A stretch of 64,000 bases of DNA from Eremophila alpestris peregrina (taxonomy: Eukaryota > Chordata > Aves > Passeriformes > Alaudidae), in contig WMCF01000020.1 of assembly GCA_009792885.1 (NCBI GenBank), forward strand, positions 14,971,490 to 15,035,489, read 5' to 3'. Below are positions 37,841-48,020 of the stretch, piece by piece. Positions within the stretch are counted from its first letter, which is position 1. Each line of letters begins with the position of its first letter. The translations under genes and the position numbers were made by a program. The notes beneath the pieces were generated by a model. That model was not told the DNA's origin, made no database searches, and saw nothing but the letters and a program-made list of their open reading frames with translations.

Positions 37841-38992
37841 TGCCTTAATAATTCTGGTGATGAATGGCTAGTTGGGGTTTCCTTTAAATGGAATGAGATA
37901 TTGTGTGAAGAATAGCATACTTTGCAGGGGTGGGGGTGGGAGAAGTCCTGGGGATGTAAAACTGAGAAGAGGAACTTTTGTTGAGCTTGGGCTTAAGGAA
38001 GTGACGAGGACTGGGCATGAAAGAAAACAAAGGGAAATCTTAGGATGGGACATTGAAGCTGGAAAAGAGTGATAGAGTTCAGAGCAATCCATCTTGTTGA
38101 ATCAGGCTTGTTCCTGTTCACACATCTAATGGCTTTTGTCCAGCCAAGCTCTGTTAAACTATGGCACTTCCTCTGGGAGACAAATCCCTGATTTACTGTC
38201 TCTTGGACCAGGATGCTCTAACCTATAGCCAGCTGAGAATCTGGGTATTTTATTCTGAATTGTTTTGTAACTATCTTTCATCATGATTTTCCTGGTACTC
38301 GTATCAGTTATAGTAGTATAATGTGGGAGATTCATTACCATCCTCTCAGTCCTCCCCCAAGATGTCAGAGATATTCCTTTTTCCCTGTCCTTGCTGTATT
38401 GGACAGGCTGGAGAAGGATTTGCTAGAAGCCAGCTCCAGAGCAAAGGAGAGTTTTCCAGCTGGCAAAGGAAAACAGCTTCAGTGATTGGAAGATGTCCAA
38501 CTGTCTTGAAAGTGAGACATCCCTCTTGGAAATGTCCACGCTGCATCCAGCAGTGCTGTATGACCAACAGTGTATTCTTTTCTGCATTTAGTGGTTTACC
38601 ATGCTCTTCATGCTTTATCTTGCCACCAAGACTACAGAAACCTGCTCTTGCAATACCTCTATAGAGATCAGCTCATTCAGCTCCTGCTCTCATTAAATCT
38701 CCATGAAATTAGCCTTCCCTAGAAGAGACTTTCTGCCTATTCAGCATATGGAGAAACTTAGGCACAGTGTGGTAATGAGTTGCAAGGTGCCACTGTAGGC
38801 TAGGAACAAATCCAGGAAAAGTGCCTAGCTTTATCAAGAGCTTAGTCCCTGCTTCCTGAACAGGGAAAGCAGACAGCTTCTGTGGCCAGCAGACCCACAG
38901 CTGGCATTACTGATAGCTGCTGTCCTTTCCACATCAGAGCTCTGCCAGCCAGCTCACCAGAGATGACTCTCTGCTCTTTTTTTCCTTTGCAG

Positions 38993-39064
38993 GAGGCCTG
39001 GGAGAAGAGGTGTCAAGTGAAAATGCCACTTCAACCGACCATAGTGACAAAGCAGTTAAAAAGG
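38993..39064 (+). CDS. TLL2: TLL2 exon 3: propeptide middle
   Basis: This 72-bp exon encodes GLGEEVSSENATSTDHSD and a short Lys-rich end (AVKK). It is low-complexity, acidic and Ser/Thr-rich, as expected for the fast-evolving tolloid propeptide, so it is recognised by position, phase and the leading GGLEE-like motif rather than strong identity. It contains one N-glycosylation sequon (NAT). The acceptor follows ctttttttcctttgcag and the donor is AAGG|gtaatg. The acceptor is a tandem NAGNAG (CAGGAG at 38990-38995), which could remove one Gly codon. It lies 15.6 kb downstream of exon 2. Confidence 0.9.
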
Positions 39065-41563
39065 GTAATGTGGTACCCCACCCAGACCTTTGGGTATCTT
39101 TTATTTACTTTTTTTACCCCCTGTAAAAACATATTTTTGTACTGTTTTGTACATGTGTGTGTCTCTGTGCCTGGGAGCTCAGCCCTGCCCAGGTATTTAT
39201 TGCTATTGGTGAACTCTCTGAAGGGGGTGGGTTTGCCTTGTATAATGTGGTGGATTGACCCCAGCCAGAAGCCAAGCACCCAGTCACTACTCCCCTCCTC
39301 CAGCAGGAGAGGTCAGAAAGCAGAAAAAGCAAGAGTGAGAAAGCCCATTGGTTGAGATAAGGACAGTTTAATAAGTTAATGAAAGGGGAAAAAATAATTG
39401 AAGTGATATGAAGACAACTGCTCACCCCCACCCACAGGCAGCCCCTGCTAAGAAAAACATATCAGGCCTCTTCAGAGAGGAGAATTTAACAAATTTCAAT
39501 TGTTAAGGGCAGAAAACTATAGCAGGAATTAGGATCAGTCAAGAGCTGTTGCAGGACTGGTGAGGAGATTTTGCCCAGGAGTGTGTGTTGCTGGCAAGGG
39601 CGTTGGTGGCACAGAAGTGTCCCCTGTGCAGAGCTGCTGCACCAGGCACAGGAGAGTGCAGAGCAAACACCTCCTCACTTGAGTTTGCTATCAGGAGCTG
39701 TCCATGTGCAAATCCACAGAGATTTTGGGCAGGCCCAGGAGCAATTTCTGAATAGAAGACATGCCTTCTTCTGTCTTGAGACCCTATCTCTTCTTGTAGC
39801 TGTGACCCTTTTAATGCCAGTGCCTGTGCTGGTGCTTGGTACCAGCAGTACTAGATGTATGCAGGAGGGTGGTTTTTCCTGTGTTGGGAGAACCCCCAAC
39901 CTCAGACCATCTGCCTTCCAGGATCCAGCAGCTGGCTTGGGGATGGGGCAGCTTCTGAAATGCCAGAAAGGTGCTTAGGAGTAAGAGGAACAAAAGGCAA
40001 ATTCCCGTTTTTGTCCTGCAGCTCAGAGCAATGTCTTCAGCAGGAAGGGCTTGACCTGGTGAAGCAGGAGGGAGGGTTTAAAGTTCATTCTTTTCATTCC
40101 CCTACAGTGCCTGAATTTCTTTCCCATTGTATTGATCCCCTCAGCCTTGACAGTAGTGGTTTGCTTACTAGTGCTTCAGCTGGAGGGATGAATAGGGGAA
40201 GAAGCTCTCAGCAGCCCCCCTGGTCACTAGAGGAAGGTCTTAGCAGGACTTGTGCTTTTTAATAACCCAGCAGCCCATGTCTCTGACTTGGAAAGCAAAG
40301 CTGTGGCTGGTCTTGCTGATTTACATACAAATTGCTATCCTCTTGGGCTTCACAGCCGTCCACTGGTGAGCCGCCATCAGCAGTGCTGCTCCTCGAGATG
40401 ACAAGGATGTTCACCTTGGTGTGACCCTTTAGGCCAGCACTCTCTGAAGGCATAGCAATCCCTGTACTCTGTTATTCCTTTGCCCTAGTCCAGCTGATGA
40501 GTTGGCTGTGCAGCACAGGGCACTTACGTAGCAAGTGGTGTCTGCACACGGAGGTTTGTAAAGCCCAGCTGGACTGTGGCTGCTTTGAGGGTTTGAGTTG
40601 CCCAAGGCACCTGACTTTGGTGATGAACAACCAGGAAGCTTTGAGTAGAGGATATTTTGAGTAAAGGTGTCAGACTCACACCACATTAAAAGTGCAACTC
40701 ATGTAGGCATAACCAGTAATCTGAGCAGAGCAGCAGCAGCAGCACAGATGCTGGGCAAGGTACAGGGTCTGCCTAGAAGCCTGTATGAATCCTCTTGCAA
40801 ATTTTAATGCCAGCACTGAACACCACACAACCAGGGCTCCTCTACCCTTTGTAACAAGGAATGAGATGTGTTCTGCTTTCCTTTTTGTATTTTTGCTCCT
40901 TTTCACTAAAATGAAGAGATTCAGCATGGATGGAGATTTGCGCTTCTGTTCTCCATCCTGAGCATCCCTCCTCCAACAGAGACCGGCCAACCTTTATAGA
41001 TTTCCAAACCACCCAAGACATGGTATGTGAAACCAAAGTAATGCTTTTCAGCCTTGAGTATGGATTTCAGAGTTAGGAGTTTGTCACCTTCTTCCAAGGC
41101 TAACTCAAATGAGCAGTTGTTGCTGTAAAGCTGTTCCTGATACAACAAACCGTTCTCTGCAGATGAGTGGATAGGTAGGGCAAGTTGAGAATACACAGTG
41201 ACATCTAGGCTTGTTTGATTCCCACCTCCTCTTCCCGTTGTTTAAGTACTGTGTCCCCATCTGTGAAGTTGCTGATGCAGAGAGTGAGTGGCCAGAAACA
41301 GGGAAGGATGTGCTTTTACATCCTAATGGGAGAACAGCTTTGGCATAGTGACATGCAGGCTCCAAAACAAGAAGGGTCAGTTTTCTATAGATTAGCAGTC
41401 TCAAAGTCCCCCAAAAAATCACTGGCAAATCTGGCTATGACTTCTGGTTTGGTTTAACACCTTTCTTTTTCTTTTTATCTTTTTCTGAAGCTCCAGGGTA
41501 TTACCTGAGGGCTGCACGTGGAACTAAAGAGGATTTAAACAGTGTTGCCACTCTGTCTTGCAG
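39065..41563 (+). other. TLL2: TLL2 intron 3
   Basis: The intron is 2.5 kb. It contains the bird repeat copy at 39247-39450; otherwise nothing recognisable on either strand. Confidence 0.85.
39247..39450. mobile_element. avian interspersed repeat copy 1 (LTR-like)
   Basis: Starts GTGGTGGATTGACCCCAGCC and continues with AGCCAAGCACCCAGTCACTA, CTCCCCTCCTCCAGCAGGA and GGTTGAGATAAGGACAGTTT. This order matches a repeat family that is very common in birds and that I remember as an LTR-type element, here shown antisense. The right edge is approximate. The family name is not assigned. Confidence 0.7.
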
Positions 41564-41734
41564 ACGGCAGGCAGAACACAACGCTTGCAAGGAGCCCAAA
41601 GAGGAAGGAGTATAAAGATGAGCCTGGGATGGATACACGCTCCCCTCCCAGAGTGCGCAGGGCAACCACATCCAGGGCTGAGAGGATCTGGCCAGGAGGG
41701 GTCATCCCCTATGTGATTGGAGGAAATTTCACTG
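41564..41734 (+). CDS. TLL2: TLL2 exon 4: propeptide end, furin site, astacin start
   Basis: The 171-bp exon begins DGRQNTTLARSPKRK, matching the human TLL2 propeptide pattern DGRENTTL. It ends with the protease N-terminus, ERIWPGGVIPYVIGGNFTG. The proprotein-convertase site RVRR is residues 91-94 (41650-41661), so the mature enzyme should start at Ala95. In astacins the freed N-terminus folds into the core and completes the active form. Sequons are NTT in the propeptide and NFT at the start of the catalytic domain. The acceptor is cttgcag and the donor is ACTG|gtcagt. The Arg/Lys-rich stretch before the site is less conserved. Confidence 0.97.
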
Positions 41735-42533
41735 GTCAGTAGTGAAAACACTGCCTTCTGTTTGCCATGGGGTTTGTGTCTCAAACTGCGGGGGGAATCT
41801 CTGGAGCAGAATTCTCCCACAAATTACTCCGGTCCTCGGGAATCTGTCTCCTGAGGTAGGGTGGGCATGTCATTGCACAAGGAACTGTGCACTGTGGAAG
41901 CCTGAACCTGAGGTGTACAGTGAGATGGTTCTTCTCTGGAGTCCAAGAAATATTTGAATGACTGAGTCACTTTTCTTTAGGGGGCAGCACCTGTGAGCTG
42001 TGCTCACCCCCTGTTTTTCCAGAAGAGAATCCTCTCTGCTGCTGGAAGAGCAGGAGCAGAAGTACTCTGGGTTCCTGACAATAGCTCTGCCTTAGTTTTG
42101 AGGAGCATCTGTAGTACTGTCATGAGATTCCTGAGTCTTGAAAGATGTGCATGGTCATTACTTCATGTCATGAGAGCGTATTTGGCATGTCACTTAGTAG
42201 CTGGTGTTCAAATCAGAACACCTGGCAGCTCTGCCAGAATGGCCTGTACCTAGAGAGGAGACATACCTAATATTCACAAATATTGATGTACTTAATCTGT
42301 AAAGTTTTTTACCTGTTTAATTAGAGCAGTAAATTCATCAGGCACAAGGGGAGAAAAGATGCTACAGGAAGGTAATGCTATAGCTGGAAGTGGGCCCCAG
42401 ACTACAAGAGGTGTCTAAAGACATAAGATTGGCTATTTGAAAGATTGGTTGTTCCCATATCCAGGTGAAGTCCATTAGAGATTATCCTGAAAGCCAGGCC
42501 TTCACTTTTTGCTCCTCTTGATTTCTTTTCTAG
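41735..42533 (+). other. TLL2: TLL2 intron 4
   Basis: The intron is 799 bp with standard GT-AG ends. I see no repeat, RNA gene or other feature. Confidence 0.9.
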
Positions 42534-42651
42534 GAACCCAAAGAGCTATCTTTAAGCAAGCAATGAGGCACTGGGAGAAACACACTTGTGTGACTTTTGT
42601 GGAGAGAACTGATGAAGAGAGCTTCATTGTGTTCACCTACAGAACATGTGG
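42534..42651 (+). CDS. TLL2: TLL2 exon 5: astacin domain
   Basis: This 118-bp exon encodes TQRAIFKQAMRHWEKHTC followed by VTFVERTDEESFIVF and ends TYRTCG. This is the N-terminal lobe of the astacin catalytic domain. Cys137 and Cys157 are conserved astacin cysteines that join the domain's disulfides. TDEESFIVF favours TLL2 over TLL1 (SDEESYIVF, as recalled). The acceptor is ttttctag and the donor is a perfect GG|gtaagt. The last Gly codon is split with exon 6. Confidence 0.97.
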
Positions 42652-43058
42652 GTAAGTGATGTGCACATTCCCTGCAGCTCTCTATTGCAAACACAATTTC
42701 AGTGACACATGGCTTTTTAAGTCTAGTCCAGAACAGTCCAATGGCTGCATTGGAGAATCTGTCACAGAGATGCAACTGGTCCCTTGCAGTGAGGATTGCT
42801 AGGATAGTTTAGTATTTTGTCAGAAGGTGCTAAGCCTTTCTGGATTCTCTTTTCCTGGAATAACACTTAAGTGTACATGTGTGTGTTTATAGATATGCAC
42901 TTTTTTCTATATTTTCTTTATACTTACGTGTAAGTACATTTAGTGTGTGCAACTGCTGGCCTGTCCTGAACCCTGCCAGATGCCATCCTCTGTTCCTGTG
43001 TTTTACAGTTCCTCAAGTCACTGATGTGCTGCATGGGTTTGTGGGTTTTCTTTTCCAG
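42652..43058 (+). other. TLL2: TLL2 intron 5
   Basis: The intron is 407 bp with a perfect gtaagt donor. A short GT-rich tract (42875-42890) is the only feature. Confidence 0.9.
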
Positions 43059-43237
43059 GTGTTGCTCCTATGTGGGCCGCCGAGGAGGGGGCCCCCAGGC
43101 TATATCCATTGGAAAGAACTGTGACAAGTTTGGTATTGTGGCCCATGAGCTGGGTCATGTGGTGGGTTTCTGGCATGAGCACACACGGCCTGACAGGGAC
43201 CAGCATGTCACTATCATCAGAGAGAACATACAGCAAG
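43059..43237 (+). CDS. TLL2: TLL2 exon 6: astacin active site
   Basis: The 179-bp exon holds CCSYVGRRGGGPQAISIGKNC and then the catalytic motif HELGHVVGFWHEHTRPD (residues 187-203, bases 43144-43194). This fits the astacin consensus HExxHxxGxxHExxRxD. His187, His191 and His197 are the zinc ligands and Glu188 is the catalytic base. The vicinal Cys159-Cys160 pair is typical of tolloids. AHELGHVVGF is the TLL2 form. The exon ends RENIQQ, where human TLL2 has RENIQP. The acceptor is ttttccag and the donor is CAAG|gtaaaa. Confidence 0.98.
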
Positions 43238-43513
43238 GTAAAATCACATTTCAGGTTATTCCACCTGGATTTTGGCTGGGTAGAAACCTTTCTTGCTACA
43301 CTTGTGGAAAATACTGGTGGTCTGAGGTTTGGGATGGAGAAGAAGAGATACTGCTATCCTTGTCTAGAATATCAGTAGACATTTTGGATGTCCAGCTGGA
43401 ATTGTTGAAACATAGGAGCATATCCATTTCATTCTAGGCTCTGACAGGTAGAAGTCTTCTTTTTTTACCTCTAAGAGTGGTTTGTTTCTTTTCCTTTTTG
43501 TTTTTTGTCACAG

Positions 43514-43619
43514 GCCAGGAGTACAACTTTTTAAAGATGGAAGCTGGGGAAGTGAACTCACTTGGAGAGACCTATGACTTTGACAGCATCATGCATTATG
43601 CTAGGAACACGTTCTCCAG
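43514..43619 (+). CDS. TLL2: TLL2 exon 7: astacin Met-turn
   Basis: The 106-bp exon encodes QEYNFLKMEAGEVNSLGE and TYDFDSIMHYARNTFS. SIMHY (residues 242-246, bases 43585-43599) is the metzincin Met-turn; its Tyr246 is the extra zinc ligand of astacins. The acceptor is tttgtcacag. The donor reads TCCAG|gtgata, splitting an Arg codon completed in exon 8. Intron 6, just upstream, is only 276 bp, the shortest in the window. Confidence 0.97.
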
Positions 43620-46600
43620 GTGATAATTCAATGTTACATACGTGTCCTTAGGACCATTTTTGGTAGTTGTGGTTGACTCTGTGGGATATATGGAGCCGAG
43701 AAAGACACCTCTTATCTATTGCTGCATTGCAAGGCTCAAAAAATATTTGAAAAAGCAAGGTGGGTGTAGTATGGTGGACTCCTGTTTTCCACTTTCCACT
43801 ATATTTACTCAGTAATAATATTGGTAATCTCAGAGACTTTCCAAAGCCTTGCTAAGATTCTTTGCAACCTTTCCAGGTGGATACACATGTCTGCACGTGT
43901 GCAAGTTGGGTAATACTAAAACAGGCTTTGAGTGTCTTGGTTGTCCAGCTTATGCTTTGGAGTCACAATACAGCCATCAGAGCCTCTAGTGGTTGTACCC
44001 AGGGAGATTTTAACTCTAGATCATGATCTTGAATTACTTGGGTGGTTTTTTTTAACTATTTATGCATGATGTTTCAGTCATGGCCACTGCAGCTGTGTGG
44101 TGGCTGCGTTTTTTCATGGAGGAGTCACCAGTCCTGCCCCAACTAAGTGCCAGTTTTTGCATAGGGTGTTTGTCCTTGACTCACATCTCATACCTCCAGA
44201 TGGAACCCATTTTCTGATTAAACTGCTCTGCTGGATAGAGAGGTGATATAAACATAGTTATGCCTTGTAATTGGAATGAGAGTTACTGGATGACCAGATT
44301 AATTTTGCTGCATTATTAGAAGTTTTCTTCCATAAATCCTACTCTTACTCTTTCCCAAGAGTTTTCTGTCACTACATACTGCAAGTAAAGGGATTGGAAG
44401 GTACAGTGGAACTATTCATACTCTTGAAAATTTTTTGTTGCAAAAATTAAAGGTGTTTTGTGACTTTTAAAATTTTCTTATTCCCCAGTTGTATTGAAGG
44501 GCCTAGCCTGTTGTTTTGACAACCAGTCAAACATGCTGAAATGCTGCTTGTTGTGGCAGGAGGAGATGGTGTCTGGGCAAGGGTGTTCTGCAGACTTGGG
44601 AGATTTCTTTGCATCAGATATCCAAAGCAAACAATTTTTCTTCCCTTGAGGCATCTGCTGGACCCTTCCAGCATTTGCTAAACTCTAAATGGTTAGAATT
44701 GTTTAGCACAAAAGCAGGATTAAGTTATTACTGCCATTTATATTGTGGATGCCTTTGAGTCTGTGTCTCTTGAAAACTGGGGTCCTTCAGAGCACTGCTG
44801 GCCCAAAATGGGATAAAAATGGCAAGAGTCCTCCTAGATTGAAATTGGTGCTTGATGAGATTTTTAAGTCTGTTTTCTTTAAGCCCTTTGTCTCTGTGAC
44901 CCACCCTTACCCCAGTTGCAGGCTTTGTGCAGTAATTGAACTGAGCACTAAGTGCCTCTATAGGGTGATTGTGCTCTCACCACAAATAAGCAGTGCTGGT
45001 AATGGGCTTTTACTTTGCCAAGACCTGTCTTGACATCTGCTCCCCTAAAGGAGCAATGCATTGACCAGCCAGAGAGACTGGTGGGTGTAGCACCTATCCT
45101 TCCCACCTCACTGAAGTTTGTGAGTGCTGTCCAATTGCAACCCAAACTGACAAAAGCACAGAGTCCATGAAAATACTAAGTTTCATTAAGATCAGTGGCT
45201 AGGAAAGGGAGAGACTTCCTGCTTGGCCCTGCAAAGGAAGGGCAGCACCGGCTGTGCTGATACATTGGCAGACACCAGAAAGCCAACATAAGATGGTGTG
45301 AGCACTTGACCAGTGGAGATGGGATGTGTGATTGAGCAGGGGAAGGACACAGTGTCATGTCTGTGACTTACTCTCTTTGTAGCAATTCTTACCTGGCACT
45401 TAGTACCACTTTATTTTTAACTTCAGTCAATATTGATGATTGTAAATCATATGGTGCTTGCCATGGTCAAATACTGCTGTAAATCCTGGGCCCTTTTTAT
45501 TCTAAACTTTTTTACCTAGGACAGAAAGGTACAGCTTTTCTGAGATTTGATGAGTCCTAGCAGTGGAAATTGTTTCCAGTGATACATTTGAGGATTGGTG
45601 TAATCACTCCTTTCCATTTCATAGCAAAATATGCCTCTCATCATTGTATGTGACTAATAGAAATAGGAGTATGGCACAAGAGACTGTAATGACAGCAGGG
45701 ACAGGTTTTCACTTTGCATGTTCAGGGTGCTGTGCAGATGCTAATGACTTCTGTGAGTCTCTTCTCAAACTCTTTTGTTCTTAGCTGGTAGGAATGGTGG
45801 GACGTTGTGCTTGGCTTATGACTGCATTGGGTAGCTAATGCATGTTCTGCCTGTGCCTAGACAGCAAGAGAATGGGACATCCAGGATTCGTGAGCTCTCC
45901 TACCTCTGGAAGGAGAGTTTAGATATTTTACTCAAGAATGGTTTTGGTGTTAGACTCTTGTGCTGCTCTGTTTAATGATATCTGTTTGTTGTTTATTAAC
46001 TTTTGAGTCAAAGTATTTGCGCTTTTAGAGACACTCACCAAATGTGCAACTTAACACTCCAAGTGTTTTTAAGCAGTTGAAGTTTGGGTGGACAGCGTGG
46101 GACTTCTGGGACTTGTGTGGTTTGGGTCTGACAGACTCTCCTTTTCTTGGTTCCTTTGATGGCAAAATGAGAGAAACTGTACTTACTGCTCTGTAGTTGG
46201 GAGTCATGTTCAGCAATGCATGTGAAAGGAGAAAAAATTCAGTTGGAGGAAAAAGCAAAACCAAAAGTCTTGCTGCCTCAGCATAGAGTACAGCCTTCTG
46301 GAAGAAAATGTGTTTGGCAGGTAACAAGGGTAGTTTGAAGTTATGGGTTGTTTGCATTGTGTGAGCAGTGCCTCAGGTATACACTGTGCAGAAAGCTGAA
46401 GGCTGTGAGTGCACAGTTGTGAGGGCTGGAATGGGAAAAAGAATCAAAAGTTTGCATGTGCAAGTGATGGTTTTTCTATTAAACTCTGTCATTCTTCCCT
46501 TCTTGAGCCTGGAGATCTGCAGAAAGCATTTCAGAGGCCACAGAAGTATGTCCCTGCCAAATGCTGAGTTCTTCTATGAACTCCTGAGGAGACTTGAAAA

Positions 46601-47895
46601 TTTACTTTGAGCAAACTGACCTATTTCTATCCTTGTGGTGTTTCTGGAATTGGAGGATTTATTTTCGATACATAAACTTAAATTCAGCCCAAGGCATGCA
46701 GCTGACATATAGAATAACAAACTGAATTTATAAATCAAAATTTGAGGGACTCACTTCAGATCTTGTAAGTATTGGTTTTGGTGCTGATCAGGAATTTTTC
46801 TACTGCTGAAAAAATGCCAACATCTCCTATGCAACAGCTGATTCCAGTTTTCAAAACTGATTAAATGCCTTTCCCTCTATTTCTTTTTTCAGTTTGCATA
46901 TTTACAAAACATTTCCCCTCTTCCCTCCACACCTCTGGACTAGGCAGCACTAAAATTATTGCTTTTGCCCTGATTTCCCATTGGACTCTCTGGACAGTTG
47001 TATCCTGTCCTTCAGAAAGAGCAGTGTGCCTCACTGAGTTGATGCTGAAGGTTAAGCTTGGTGTTAGCCTTGGCATCCCCAAGCCTGTTTGGCATTCAGG
47101 GGTGCAGTGAAAGGTTCCTGTGGACTGGACAGCCTGGCTGCAAGAGCTTGGGTTTTGCCAACCTGGAGTTCAGGTTTCTGATTCTCTCCCTCCTTCCCTA
47201 CAGTCCTAATGCTCCCTTGGGGTCTGTTTTTGCGTGCAAGCTCTTGCTTGGCTGCATGGACTGCATTTTGATAGAAGTGAGGCCTGAGCTTAAATCCTTC
47301 ACTGGACTGAGATCAGAAGTGCAGTAAAGAGCTCCTGAGTGTGGAGCACATGGAAGAAATAGTAGCAAGTAAAAAGAGGCAGAGACAAGTGGAGTTACTA
47401 GCTTGGAAATTCATACAGAACAAAGGTAGAGCACATGATCTTTTTCTCTTGTCTGTGGCAGCCCCAGTCACTGCCAGCCCAACCCCATCTGCTACTGGGA
47501 AAACTCTCCTTCCCTCTGCTTCTTCGGCTTAAACGCCAGATCTCTGCTCCTGCTGAGCCAGATGTGCCATGAACCATCTGCAGGAATATTTCATTGCTTT
47601 TTCTGATTTATGGCAAGGAATGTGCTACCTCAAACAGAGGCAGCAGCAATTTTGAGATATCCAAGAGAAATTTTCTGGCTTGGCAGACTTGCTTGTACAT
47701 TTGGAAGCTGTCTGCTATAGTGAGAAGGCTGTCTTGAGATAGTTCGCAGTTATTAGAAGCTGAACCACTATTGCTTGTTAGCATGGGATATACGATCAGG
47801 GGGACGGGGTGTGGGAGGCCTGCCAGCTCTGCTCTCTGTTCATTGTGTCACTTTCCCTGCTTCACTGCTCTGTGTGTCTCTGCTCTCCCCTTCAG
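43620..47895 (+). other. TLL2: TLL2 intron 7
   Basis: The intron is 4.3 kb and separates the Met-turn exon from the last astacin exon. I saw no recognisable repeat or coding sequence. Confidence 0.85.
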
Positions 47896-48020
47896 AGGAG
47901 TTTTCCTCGACACCATCCTTCCGCGCCGCGACAATAACGGGGTCCGGCCGACCATCGGTCAGCGTGTGCGCCTGAGCCAGGGGGACATCGCTCAGGCAAG
48001 GAAGCTGTACAAGTGCCCAG
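47896..48020 (+). CDS. TLL2: TLL2 exon 8: end of astacin domain
   Basis: The 125-bp exon encodes GVFLDTILPRRDNNGVRPT, IGQRVRLSQGDIAQARKLY and KCP, closing the protease domain at about residue 294. VFLDTILPR and RVRLSQGD are TLL2-like (BMP1 has IFLDTIVPK, TLL1 MFLDTILPS, as recalled). The first 70 bases hold many CpGs, in sharp contrast to the CpG-poor introns on both sides. The acceptor is ccttcag and the donor is CCCAG|gtaaat. Confidence 0.97.

Larger units (their letters stand above)
23421..38992 (+). other. TLL2: TLL2 intron 2
   Basis: The intron is 15.6 kb and no coding exon was recognised on either strand. It contains an 18-bp tandem duplication near 31164, a long AT-rich stretch at 31430-31850 and a CpG-dense patch at 37552-37630 inside another AT-rich stretch. 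I saw no clear transposable element, although degraded ones could be missed by eye. Confidence 0.8.
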
